51,309 nucleotides of DNA from Rhodocyclaceae bacterium (GCA_022072095.1 JAJVIJ010000045.1:1-51309); one strand, 5' to 3'. Shown: positions 8,110 through 16,250, counted from the stretch's first letter. Notes: generated from the letters alone by a model not told the origin. Numbers and translations: made by a program.

Positions 8110-8964
8110 TCACACCTTGAAATAGTCGGGTTTGCCGGTCGGCCAGACATCGCCCCACAGGACGCCACCGCCATCGACCGTGAGCAACTGACCCGTGATG
8201 AACTTGCCCGATGGTGCGGCGACATAGACCACGGCTTCGGCGATGTCGTGCACGCTGCCGGTGCGCTTCATCGGATTGGCCTGGCCGAAGGTCTTGACGG
8301 CCTCGGGCGGGTAGACACGGAATCCCGTGCTTTCGATGGCACCCGGCGCGACGCAATTGACGCGAATCCTGTATGGCGCCCATTCGACCGCGACGGTTTT
8401 CGACAGGTAAGTGACGGCGGCCCGCGCCGCGCCGGTATGACCGACACCGGGCATGCCGCGCTGGAAGGTGGCGACGATATTGACGATGTTGCCGGGTTGG
8501 CCATGGTCGCGCCAGCGTTTCGCTGCCGCTTGCATCATGTACCAGGAACCATTCAGGTTGGTATCGACGACCGCGTTCCAGCCCTTGACGCTGTAGTCGA
8601 TGGCAGCCTGCGGAAACTGGCCGCCGGCGTTGTTCACGAGCACATCGAGCTGCCCGAAGTGCGCCCAGACGGCATCCATCAGCGCATCGACCTGCTCCGG
8701 ATCGCGGATCGTCATCGACTGGACGAACACGTCCGGACTGCCAAGTTCGCGCAGTTTCGGGGCCGTCGCCTGGAGTTTCTCCGGGTCGCGGCCGCAGATC
8801 GCGAGCTTCGCGCCCAGGCGCGCGAACAGGAAGGCGATCGCCTTGCCAATGCCGCTGCCCGCGCCCGAGACCAACACCACCCGGTCGGCGAACAGCCCGG
8901 GACGGTAGACGGTCGGTTGCCCGGCGAGCGCGTCGTCGTCCAGACCGAACTGCGGTTTTGTCAT
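8110..8964 (-). CDS. SDR-family oxidoreductase, PECR/DECR-like, paralogue 2
   Basis: This 284-residue short-chain dehydrogenase has SGAGSGIG at residues 33-40 and NNAGG at 111-115. The active-site region reads GHTGAARAAV around residue 181: Arg replaces the catalytic Lys and Thr the Tyr, and the upstream Ser is absent. Residues 1-122 differ from paralogue 3 at only five positions, whereas the C-terminal halves diverge strongly. The start at 8964 follows AAGGT by six bases; that sequence is part of the last codons of paralogue 3. A longer frame to 9003 would overlap paralogue 3. It is probably an enoyl-CoA or dienoyl-CoA reductase by family resemblance. Confidence 0.9.
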   Translation of the reverse strand: MTKPQFGLDDDALAGQPTVYRPGLFADRVVLVSGAGSGIGKAIAFLFARLGAKLAICGRDPEKLQATAPKLRELGSPDVFVQSMTIRDPEQVDALMDAVWAHFGQLDVLVNNAGGQFPQAAIDYSVKGWNAVVDTNLNGSWYMMQAAAKRWRDHGQPGNIVNIVATFQRGMPGVGHTGAARAAVTYLSKTVAVEWAPYRIRVNCVAPGAIESTGFRVYPPEAVKTFGQANPMKRTGSVHDIAEAVVYVAAPSGKFITGQLLTVDGGGVLWGDVWPTGKPDYFKV

Positions 8965-8966
8965 GT

Positions 8967-9821
8967 TCACACCTTGAAATAATCGGGTTTTTCGGTGACC
9001 CACAGGTCACCCCACAACACCGAACCACCATCGACGATCAGCGTTTCGCCGTTGACAAACTTGCCCGATGGCGCCGCCAGATAAACCACGGCTTCGGCGA
9101 TATCGTGCACGCTGCCGGTGCGCTTCATTGGGTTCGAGTAGCGGAAACGTTCGACCGCCGCGGGTGGGTAATACTGGAAACCGCTGCTCTCTATGGTGCC
9201 CGGCGCGACGCAGTTGACACGGATATCGTACGGCGCCCATTCGACCGCGACGGTCTTGGCGAGATAGATCACGCCCGCGCGCGCGGCGCCGGTATGGGCG
9301 GCTCCCGGTGTGCCGCGGTCGATCGGCAATACGATGTTGACGATGTTGCCAGGCTGGCCATGGTCGCGCCAGCGCTTCGCTGCCGCCTGCATCATGTACC
9401 AGGTGCCGTTCAGGTTTGTGTCGACCACGGCGCGCCAGCCGTTTCCGGACAATTCGATGGCAGCCTTCGGAAATTGGCCGCCGGCGTTGTTCACGAGCAC
9501 ATCGAGCTGCCCGAAATGCGTCCAGACGGCATCCATCAGCGCATCGACCTGCTCCGGATCGCGGATCGTCATCGACTGGACGAACACGTCCGGGCTGCCG
9601 AGTTCGCGCAGCCTTGGGGCCGTGGCCTGGAGTTTCTCCAGGTCGCGGCCGCAGATCGCGAGCTTCGCGCCCAGGCGCGCGAACAGGAACGCGATCGCTT
9701 TGCCGATGCCGCTGCCGGCGCCCGAGATCAACACCACCCGGTCGGCGAACAGCCCGGGACGGTAGACGGTCGGCTGCCCGGCGAGCGCGTCGTCATCCAG
9801 GCCGAACTGCGGCTTCGTCAT
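8967..9821 (-). CDS. SDR-family oxidoreductase, PECR/DECR-like, paralogue 3
   Basis: This 284-residue short-chain dehydrogenase is nearly identical to paralogue 2 over its nucleotide-binding half. It differs in the substrate half, including IELSGNGWRAVVD and a distinct loop after IVNIV. Arg and Thr again stand where YxxxK is expected (HTGAARAG). The ATG at 9821 begins the conserved MTKPQFG and lies six bases after AAGGT. A second in-frame ATG at 9827 overlaps the previous stop as ATGA but leaves no room for that ribosome site. The product probably works on a related acyl-CoA with different side-chain preference. Confidence 0.9.
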   Translation of the reverse strand: MTKPQFGLDDDALAGQPTVYRPGLFADRVVLISGAGSGIGKAIAFLFARLGAKLAICGRDLEKLQATAPRLRELGSPDVFVQSMTIRDPEQVDALMDAVWTHFGQLDVLVNNAGGQFPKAAIELSGNGWRAVVDTNLNGTWYMMQAAAKRWRDHGQPGNIVNIVLPIDRGTPGAAHTGAARAGVIYLAKTVAVEWAPYDIRVNCVAPGTIESSGFQYYPPAAVERFRYSNPMKRTGSVHDIAEAVVYLAAPSGKFVNGETLIVDGGSVLWGDLWVTEKPDYFKV

Positions 9822-9823
9822 GC

Positions 9824-10693
9824 TCATACCTTGAAATAGTCGGGCTTGCCGGTGGGCCAGGCGTCGCCCCACAAGACGCCGCCGCCATCGACGAGCAACA
9901 ATTCCCCGGTGATGAATTTCCCGGACGGACCGGCCAGATAGACCACCGCCTCGGCGATATCCTGGACATCGCCGGTGCGTTTCATCGGGTTGGAGTTCTT
10001 GAAGTTTTTCACGGCCTCCGGCGGGTACTGGCGGAAGCCGGTGCTCTCGATCGTGCCCGGTGCGACACAATTGACGCGTATGCGATACGGGGCCCACTCG
10101 ACCGCGACCGTTTTCGACGCATAGGTCACGGCTGCCCGGGCGGCACAGGTATGCGCGATGCCGGGCAGGCCGCGCTCGAAGACCGCGACGATATTGACGA
10201 TGCTCCCGGGCTGGCCGTGATCGCGCCAGTGGCGTGCGGCACTCTGCATCATGTACCACGAGCCGTTCACATTGGTGTCGATGACCGCGTTCCACCCCTT
10301 CACGGTGAAATCGATCGCCGCCTGCGGGTATTGGCCGCCGGCGTTGTTGACCAAGATATCGAGTTTGCCGAAATGGGCCCAGACGGCATCCATCAGCGCA
10401 TCGACCTGCTCCGGGTCGCGGATCGTCATCGGCCGGACGTAGACGTCCGGGCTGCCGAGCTTGCGCAGCCAGGCGGCCGTCTGCTCGAGCTTCTCCGGAT
10501 CACGGCCACAGATGGCGAGCTTCGCGCCCAGGCGCGCGAACAGGAAAGCGATCGCCTTGCCGATGCCGCTGCCGGCGCCCGAGACCAGCACTGTCTGACC
10601 GGCGAACAGGTCCGATCGATAGACGGTCGGCATCGCCGACAGCGCCTCGTCGGTCAGACCGAAAGCGGGCTTGTTGTTCTCCGACACGCGCAT
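9824..10693 (-). CDS. SDR-family oxidoreductase, PECR/DECR-like, paralogue 4
   Basis: The 289-residue protein is the first of the four SDR paralogues in transcription order. It has SGAGSGIG at residues 38-45, NNAGG, and the non-canonical HTCAARAAV in place of YxxxK. Its C-terminus, KPDYFKV, is shared with paralogues 2 and 3. The ATG at 10693 touches a GAGGGG sequence directly; a GTG two codons in (10687) has the six-base spacing seen at the other paralogues and may be the true start. It follows the crotonase gene by 11 bp. Function is inferred from PECR/DECR-like resemblance only. Confidence 0.9.
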   Translation of the reverse strand: MRVSENNKPAFGLTDEALSAMPTVYRSDLFAGQTVLVSGAGSGIGKAIAFLFARLGAKLAICGRDPEKLEQTAAWLRKLGSPDVYVRPMTIRDPEQVDALMDAVWAHFGKLDILVNNAGGQYPQAAIDFTVKGWNAVIDTNVNGSWYMMQSAARHWRDHGQPGSIVNIVAVFERGLPGIAHTCAARAAVTYASKTVAVEWAPYRIRVNCVAPGTIESTGFRQYPPEAVKNFKNSNPMKRTGDVQDIAEAVVYLAGPSGKFITGELLLVDGGGVLWGDAWPTGKPDYFKV

Positions 10694-10704
10694 CCCCTCT
10701 GCGA

Positions 10705-11490
10705 TCAGCGGCCCTTCCAGACCGGCTTGCGTTTCTCGGCGAAGGCGCGCGGCCCTTCGATCGCATCCTCGCTGGCATACACGTGCTTGTACAGTCGCTT
10801 CGCGTCGACGAGCCCGGCCTCACAGCCCAGGGACAGCGCACGGATCAGGCTCTCCTTTCCGGCCATGACCGACAGCGGGGCGTTGTCGCGAATGCGCTCG
10901 GCAAGCTTTCTGGCGCGCGCCTGCACGGCCTCGGGGGTGTCTTCGAGGTAGTTGACCCAGCCGACGTCGTAGAGACGCTCGATCGGCATCCAGTCGCCGG
11001 TCAGCACCAGGTCCATGATGACCGACTGTGGCATCTGCCACAACAGCGGCACTGCCCAGGGCGATCCGCGGCCGCGCTGTGACTCCGTGATCGCGGCGCG
11101 CGTGCCCCTGAGACCGACGCGGAGATCGGAATTCAGGCTCAACATCATGCCGCCCGCAGGCAGGTCGCCGTTCATCGCGGCGATGATCGGCTTCTTGACC
11201 TCGCGCATGCAGTCGTGGAACGGGTCCTTGATCTTGCTCAGCACGTCGACGCCTTCTTCCTTGCGGATTCGCGCCGCTTCCTTGAGGTCCATGCCGGCGC
11301 TGAAGGTGCCGCATTGGGCGCCGGTCAGGATGATGACACGCACGTCACTGTCGTCATCGACGGTATGCCAGACCTCGTGCAGGCGATTGATCAGCCCGAC
11401 CGAGAGTGCATTGCGACTCTCGGGGCGATTGAGGGTAACGGTCGCGATGTAGTCTTTCTTTTCGTACAGCAGGATGTCGTCGTTGGCCAT
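10705..11490 (-). CDS. Enoyl-CoA hydratase/isomerase (crotonase) family protein, paralogue A
   Basis: The 261-residue crotonase-fold protein has TLNRPESRNALS near residue 20, an oxyanion segment TFSAGMDLKE and KPIIAAMNGDLPAGG. The two catalytic glutamates of hydratases are not in place: alignment by motif puts Met116 and Gln138 there. It may therefore be an isomerase, lyase or thioesterase-like crotonase, or place its acids elsewhere (Glu136 is close). The ATG at 11490 has GAGGAG seven bases upstream. The open frame continuing to 11754 runs antiparallel in phase through the next gene and is ignored. It sits between crotonase B and the SDR array. Confidence 0.9.
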   Translation of the reverse strand: MANDDILLYEKKDYIATVTLNRPESRNALSVGLINRLHEVWHTVDDDSDVRVIILTGAQCGTFSAGMDLKEAARIRKEEGVDVLSKIKDPFHDCMREVKKPIIAAMNGDLPAGGMMLSLNSDLRVGLRGTRAAITESQRGRGSPWAVPLLWQMPQSVIMDLVLTGDWMPIERLYDVGWVNYLEDTPEAVQARARKLAERIRDNAPLSVMAGKESLIRALSLGCEAGLVDAKRLYKHVYASEDAIEGPRAFAEKRKPVWKGR

Positions 11491-11512
11491 GGTGTGCTCC
11501 TCGGGTGTGGTG

Positions 11513-12295
11513 TCAAACACCCCGGAAACGGGGTGCGCGCTTCTCCAGGAGGGCGGCGATTCCCTCCTTGGCATCTTCCATTTCGATCGTTCTTGACTGA
11601 CAGTGCGCTTCCCACTCGCCGGCGCTCTTCGGATCCCAATCGACATGGCGATAGAGCGAGCGCTTGACCATGCGCACCGCGGCCGGTGCGCAGGCCGCGA
11701 TTTCGGCCGCCAGATCCCGCGCGCGCGGTAGGACCTCGTCCGCGGCGACGGCATGGTTCGCGAGGCCGATTTCGGCCGCTTCGGCGCCCGAAATGATGCG
11801 GCCGGTGAGCAGCAGTTCCGCTGCCTTGGGCAGCCCCACGACGCGCGGCAGGAAATAGCTGATCGACATGCCGGAGTGCAGGCCGAGACGGACGAAGTTG
11901 GCGCCGTAACGCGCGTCGCGATTGGCTATGCGCAGGTCGCAGACCAGCGCCAGGCCCAGGCCGCCGCCGATCGCATGGCCGTTCAGCGCACCGACGACCG
12001 GCACCTCGACCTTCAGTATGTCCAGAAAAGGCTTGTAGATCGCGAACGACCGTTCGTGCGGCAGCGGGCTGCCTTCATTGCTGAGGATCTGGGAGTGGAA
12101 GTCGGCGCCCGAGCAAAAATTGCTGCCGGATCCGGTGATGATCAGGCAGCGCAATTCACGGTCGGCGATGACCTGGTCGATGACCCGCTGGAACGCTCCC
12201 AGGGTTTCGGGATTCATCGCGTTGCGATTGTCCGGACGGTTCAGCGTGATTTCCCCGACCAGGCCTTCCTTGCGATACAAAACGGCGTCGTTCAT
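11513..12295 (-). CDS. Enoyl-CoA hydratase/isomerase (crotonase) family protein, paralogue B
   Basis: This 260-residue crotonase-family protein has ITLNRPDNRNAMNPE at residues 16-30, the oxyanion loop NFCSGADFHS at 59-68 and NGHAIGGGLGLALVCD at 105-120. Gly114 and Phe134 occupy the positions of the two hydratase glutamates, so plain enoyl-CoA hydration by the textbook mechanism is doubtful. It acts in the cytoplasm on a CoA thioester. It is the first gene of the leftward operon, with AGGAG five bases before the ATG. Divergent regulation with the thiolase gene is expected from the 257-bp gap between their starts. Confidence 0.92.
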   Translation of the reverse strand: MNDAVLYRKEGLVGEITLNRPDNRNAMNPETLGAFQRVIDQVIADRELRCLIITGSGSNFCSGADFHSQILSNEGSPLPHERSFAIYKPFLDILKVEVPVVGALNGHAIGGGLGLALVCDLRIANRDARYGANFVRLGLHSGMSISYFLPRVVGLPKAAELLLTGRIISGAEAAEIGLANHAVAADEVLPRARDLAAEIAACAPAAVRMVKRSLYRHVDWDPKSAGEWEAHCQSRTIEMEDAKEGIAALLEKRAPRFRGV

Positions 12296-12467
12296 GAGGT
12301 CTCCTGATCGCCCCGCGCAAAGCGCGCCGCAGCCGCTTGCCGCGCCCGGGCAAGGGGGGCTCTATTGAAGTATCGGAAGCCGCTCCGGCCGCCCGCCCCG
12401 GCCGCCTGAAGGGGTTCGGGGACCGGGCGATGCTGCGTCTTTGTCCGGACTGAGCGAGCTCCCGGAT

Positions 12468-12473
12468 TATAAT
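12468..12473 (+). promoter_or_regulatory. Candidate -10 element for the thiolase-DUF35-synthetase operon
   Basis: A perfect TATAAT lies in a short AT-rich patch of the 257-bp divergent gap (12296-12552), 79 bp before the thiolase start. The best -35-like sequence, TTGTCC at 12441, is 21 bp upstream, which is too far for a normal sigma-70 promoter. An activator may therefore be needed. The rest of the gap is GC-rich, and I could not fix an operator for the IclR regulator in it. Confidence 0.35.
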
Positions 12474-12552
12474 CGCAATCGGTGTCGGCGCTTGCATGGA
12501 GCATTTGCCGAGCCCGATTTTCATCCCACTCCACATTCGAGGGAGCTCGATA

Positions 12553-13743
12553 ATGTCCAGTAAGAGCAAGGAGACGATACGCGGCAAGGCCGCCGTCATC
12601 GGCATCGGCATGTCGCCGGTGGGCCAGGTCCCGGGCAAGAGCCCGCTCTGGCTGGCCGCGAACGCTGCAAACAAGGCGTTGGCCGACGCAGGCATCGGGC
12701 GTGACCAGGTCGATGGCGTACTGTGCGGGCATGCGTTTGCCGCGCCTTTTCATCGATTCAGTGTTGCGTTAAGTGAATACATGGGGATACGACCGACGTT
12801 CTCGAACACCTTGCAGGTGTCGGGCGCGACCGCCGCGACGATGTTCAACATCGCTGCGGCGGCGGTCAATGGCGGCCTCGCTGAAACGGTGCTGATTGCC
12901 GGAGGTGACAGCCTGCTGACCGGCATGACGCCGGATATGGCCCTGCGCTCGATGACCGAAAGTCGCGATCAGCAATACGAAATGCCTTTCGGTATCCCGG
13001 TTTCGAATACCTTCGCGATGACCGCGCACCGCCACATGAAGGACTATGGCACCACCGCCGAGCAACTCGCGATGGTGGCGGTTACCCAGCGGAATCACGC
13101 GTTGCGCACGCCGGGTGCGCAGATGACCAAGCCCATCACCGTCGAGGACGTGCTCAATTCAGGGCTGGTGACGACGCCCTATCACAAGCTCGATTGCTCG
13201 CTGATTTCCGACGGCGGCGCGGCGTTCATCGTGACCTCGGCCGAGCGTGCGAAAAGTCTCGGCATCAAGAAGCCGATCTACATCATGGGCGGGGGCGAGT
13301 GCTATACGCACGAGCACATCTTTCTGATGCCGTCGGTGACGACGACCGGCGCCGTGCAGTCGAGCAAGCTTGCCTATGACATGGCGGGTTACGGGCCCAA
13401 GGACATCGATGTTGCCGGCGTTTACGATTGCTTCACCGGTACCGTGATCATGGTGCTCGAGGACCTCGGCTTTTGTCCGAAAGGCGAGGGCGGCCGCTTC
13501 GTTCAGGATGGTGGCATGACCTATGGGGGCGCCGTGCCGTGCAACACCAACGGTGGCCTGCTCTCCTTCGCGCATCCCGGCATCCCTGGTGCCTTGTTCC
13601 ATTTCCATGAAGTGATCAGCCAGTTGCGCGGGGAGTGCGGCCAACGTCAGGTCGCGGGCGCGGAGCTCGGTCTGGTCCATAACCTCGGCGCCGGTTTCGC
13701 TACGGCCGCAACGACGATCCTGGGTACGGAGAACACACTATGA
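12553..13743 (+). CDS. SCP2-type thiolase-like protein lacking catalytic cysteines (Ltp2-like aldolase candidate)
   Basis: The 396-residue protein has the SCP-x/lipid-transfer thiolase fold. The nucleophilic Cys is absent: the helix start reads LQVSGATAAT, with Ser90-Gly91. The second catalytic Cys region near the C-terminus reads HNLGAGFAT, also without Cys. The NTNGG and AHPG (His341) motifs and a VYDCF tyrosine (Tyr291) remain. Cys-less members paired with DUF35 proteins include the retro-aldolase Ltp2 of steroid side-chain degradation, so carbon-carbon cleavage of a beta-hydroxyacyl-CoA is more likely than thiolysis. The ATG at 12553 has GAGGGAG upstream and is preferred over 12496. It overlaps the DUF35 gene by four bases. 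Confidence 0.9.
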   Translation: MSSKSKETIRGKAAVIGIGMSPVGQVPGKSPLWLAANAANKALADAGIGRDQVDGVLCGHAFAAPFHRFSVALSEYMGIRPTFSNTLQVSGATAATMFNIAAAAVNGGLAETVLIAGGDSLLTGMTPDMALRSMTESRDQQYEMPFGIPVSNTFAMTAHRHMKDYGTTAEQLAMVAVTQRNHALRTPGAQMTKPITVEDVLNSGLVTTPYHKLDCSLISDGGAAFIVTSAERAKSLGIKKPIYIMGGGECYTHEHIFLMPSVTTTGAVQSSKLAYDMAGYGPKDIDVAGVYDCFTGTVIMVLEDLGFCPKGEGGRFVQDGGMTYGGAVPCNTNGGLLSFAHPGIPGALFHFHEVISQLRGECGQRQVAGAELGLVHNLGAGFATAATTILGTENTL

Positions 13744-14162
13744 TTTCCATGGAAGAAGCGATGAAAAAGCCGTTGCCGACTCCGGACGGCGATTCGGCGG
13801 CCTTCTGGAAGGGTTTGCACACGGAAGGCAAACTGCTGCTACAGCATTGCCGCAAGTGCGGGCACATCCAGTATTACCAGCAGGGCTACTGCCGCCAGTG
13901 CGGGGCCGAGGATCTGGAGCATCGCCCGGCCTCGGGGCGCGGCAAGGTGTATTCGTTCAGTGTCGTCTATCGCGCTCCCGGCCCCGCATTCAAGGGCGAT
14001 ACCCCCTATGCCGTGGTCTTGGTCCAGCTCGACGAGGGGCCGCGCATGATCAGTTCGATGGTGGATTGTGACCCGGAGAAAGTGGCCTTCGACATGCCCG
14101 TGCAGTTGGTCTGTCGGAAGGCGGCGGACGACATCACGCTGCCGTTTTTCAAACCGCTGTGA
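13740..14162 (+). CDS. DUF35 OB-fold/Zn-ribbon protein, partner of the thiolase-like protein
   Basis: The 140-residue protein begins with a helix, then a zinc ribbon with Cys37-x2-Cys40 and Cys51-x2-Cys54, followed by an OB-fold (GKVYSFSVVYRAPGPAF, then PYAVVLVQLDEG). This is the DUF35/YgaG-like architecture that binds CoA moieties and forms obligate complexes with thiolase-fold enzymes in HMG-CoA synthesis and in steroid aldolases. The ATGA overlap with the upstream gene at 13740-13743 supports translational coupling and a one-to-one complex. All four cysteines are present. Function as an acyl-CoA channel or subunit is inferred from family knowledge and position. Confidence 0.92.
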   Translation: MISMEEAMKKPLPTPDGDSAAFWKGLHTEGKLLLQHCRKCGHIQYYQQGYCRQCGAEDLEHRPASGRGKVYSFSVVYRAPGPAFKGDTPYAVVLVQLDEGPRMISSMVDCDPEKVAFDMPVQLVCRKAADDITLPFFKPL

Positions 14163-14231
14163 TCCAACGGCGGGTGGCCATCGTCGCCACCCGCTTCCTT
14201 CATCTGCCCGCGCGTTCCCGCGAGGTATGCC

Positions 14232-16196
14232 ATGACCGCTCAACAGAGATTCTATTGGGAGCCCACTCCCGAAATCATCGCCCAGTCCAACCTGACCGCA
14301 TTTCTGAAGCAGGTGAAGCTGCCGAGCTTCGAAGCCCTGCAGAAGGAAGCCGATGCCCGGCCGGCCTGGTTCATGGAAGAGGTCTTCAAGTTTGCCGATT
14401 TCCGTTTCTATAAACCCTATACGCAGATGCTCGATGTGTCGCGCGGCCAGCCGTGGGCGCGCTGGTGTGTGGGCGGCACAACGAACGTGGTGCTGAACTG
14501 CATCGACAGGCATCGCGGCACGCCTGTCTGGGATCAGCCCTACCTGGTCTGGGAAGGCGAGGACCCGACCGAGCAGCAGTCTTACACCTATGCGCAATTC
14601 CACGCAGAGATCTCGCGCCTCGCCGGCGGTCTCAAGGCGCTTGGCGTTGGCCGGGGCGATGTCGTCGCGCTGTACATGCCGAATCTTCCGGAAACCTTCG
14701 CGGCTTTCTTCGCGATCCAGAAGATCGGCGCGATCGTCATGCCCTTGTTTTCGGGATTTGGTCCGGTGCCGCTGGTCACCCGCCTGAATGATGGCGAAGC
14801 CAAGGTGGTCATCACCGCGGACGGTACCTGGCGGCGTGGCAGCCCCGGTGCAATGAAGCCCGTTCTGGACGAAGCGCTGAAAGAGGCGGCAAGTGTGCGA
14901 CATGTGGTCGTCGTACGTCGCATGGGCGACAAGCTGCCGGTGGCGATGCAGGCAGGCCGCGACCAGTGGTGGCACGACCTGGTACGCGATCGGTCGCCCG
15001 ACATGGCGACCGAAGAGATGGAGGCCGAGGCGCCGGCCGTCCTGCTGTATACCTCGGGCACTACAGGCAAGCCGAAAGGCTGCGTGTGGACGCATGTCAG
15101 CTTCCAGGGGTCGATGGTGACCCGTGACATGCACATATTCTGTGACTTCAAGCCCACCGACCGCTTTTTCTTCATGAGCGACATGGGCTGGATGGTCGGG
15201 GCCATGTGCGCCTGCGTGCCGAGCACCTTCGGTGGCAGCCTGCTGGTGGCGGAAGGGACGCCGGACTTTCCCGATACGGGTCGGTTCTGGCGCTTGATCC
15301 AGAACCATCGTGTTACTTATGTCGGCGTCGCGCCGACGCTGATCCGCGGCCTGATGCGTTACGGTGAAGAGATCAAGAACTACGATTTGTCGTCGCTGCG
15401 CATGACCTGCTCCGGCGGGGAGGCATGGACCGAAACGCCCTGGCTGTGGTTCTTCAAGAACGTCTGCAAGGAAAAGATCCCGATCATGAACGTGGTCGGC
15501 GGTACCGAGGTCGGTGGCTGCAATTTCGTCAGTACGCCGCATCACCCCATGAAGCCGAGTTCCTTTGCCGGCCCGACCCCGGGAGTCGGCGCGGATATCG
15601 TGGACGAAAATGGCCAGCCGGTGCCCGCGGGTCAGGTTGGCGAGCTGGTGTTGCGTCAGGCGAGCATCGGCATGACCAAGAGCCTGTGGCGGGACGATGC
15701 GCGCTATCTCGACAGCTACTGGAACACGCTGCCCGGTCTTTGGGTGCATGGTGACTTCGCGATGCGCGACGAGGACGGGCTGTACTACATACTTGGTCGC
15801 TCGGATGACACCATCAAGGTTTCCGGCAAGCGTACCGGGCCGTCGGAGATCGAAGGGCTGTTGATGGAGACCGGCAAGGTATCCGAAGTTGCCGTCATCG
15901 GTGTGCCGGATGCCGTCAAGGGTTCTGCGATTGTCTGCGTGTGCGTGACCATGCCCGGCGTCGCCGCCGATACCGGCGTCGAGCGCGTGCTGTCCGATGC
16001 CGTGGTCAAGGGGATGGGCACTTCGTATCGTCCCAAAGAGATCGTGTTCGTCAGCGATCTTCCCAAGACCCGCAACATGAAAATCATGCGGCGTGTCATC
16101 CGCTCGGTTTTTCTGGGCAACAGCCCGGGCGATCTGTCCGCACTGGTCAATCCGGAAACGGTGTCGGAGCTGAAGTCGAAAATCGGCGCGAGCTGA
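14232..16196 (+). CDS. AMP-forming acyl-CoA synthetase, acetyl-CoA synthetase-like
   Basis: The 654-residue adenylating enzyme has an N-terminal extension like acetyl-CoA synthetase, the P-loop YTSGTTGKPKG near residues 272-282, a core motif around VGGTEVGG, the hinge GRSDDTIKVSGKRTGPSEIE in the C-terminal domain, and the adenylation lysine within KTRNMKIMRR near residue 617. It activates a carboxylic acid to its CoA thioester using ATP. The substrate is not evident; the neighbours suggest a branched or cyclic acid or a product acid released by the aldolase. It follows DUF35 by 69 bp in the rightward operon and is followed by a hairpin terminator. Confidence 0.93.
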   Translation: MTAQQRFYWEPTPEIIAQSNLTAFLKQVKLPSFEALQKEADARPAWFMEEVFKFADFRFYKPYTQMLDVSRGQPWARWCVGGTTNVVLNCIDRHRGTPVWDQPYLVWEGEDPTEQQSYTYAQFHAEISRLAGGLKALGVGRGDVVALYMPNLPETFAAFFAIQKIGAIVMPLFSGFGPVPLVTRLNDGEAKVVITADGTWRRGSPGAMKPVLDEALKEAASVRHVVVVRRMGDKLPVAMQAGRDQWWHDLVRDRSPDMATEEMEAEAPAVLLYTSGTTGKPKGCVWTHVSFQGSMVTRDMHIFCDFKPTDRFFFMSDMGWMVGAMCACVPSTFGGSLLVAEGTPDFPDTGRFWRLIQNHRVTYVGVAPTLIRGLMRYGEEIKNYDLSSLRMTCSGGEAWTETPWLWFFKNVCKEKIPIMNVVGGTEVGGCNFVSTPHHPMKPSSFAGPTPGVGADIVDENGQPVPAGQVGELVLRQASIGMTKSLWRDDARYLDSYWNTLPGLWVHGDFAMRDEDGLYYILGRSDDTIKVSGKRTGPSEIEGLLMETGKVSEVAVIGVPDAVKGSAIVCVCVTMPGVAADTGVERVLSDAVVKGMGTSYRPKEIVFVSDLPKTRNMKIMRRVIRSVFLGNSPGDLSALVNPETVSELKSKIGAS

Positions 16197-16204
16197 ACGC
16201 CGAC

Positions 16205-16234
16205 CGAGGGGCGGCGAGGCTTTGCCGCCCCTCG
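16205..16234 (+). terminator. Hairpin terminator after the acyl-CoA synthetase gene
   Basis: An 11-bp perfect inverted repeat (16205-16215 with 16224-16234) encloses an 8-base loop, starting nine bases past the stop codon. It is very GC-rich but is not followed by a clear T run, so it may act as a stabilising or Rho-assisted 3' end rather than a strong intrinsic terminator. Confidence 0.6.
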
Positions 16235-16250
16235 TCTCGACACTTTGCCC

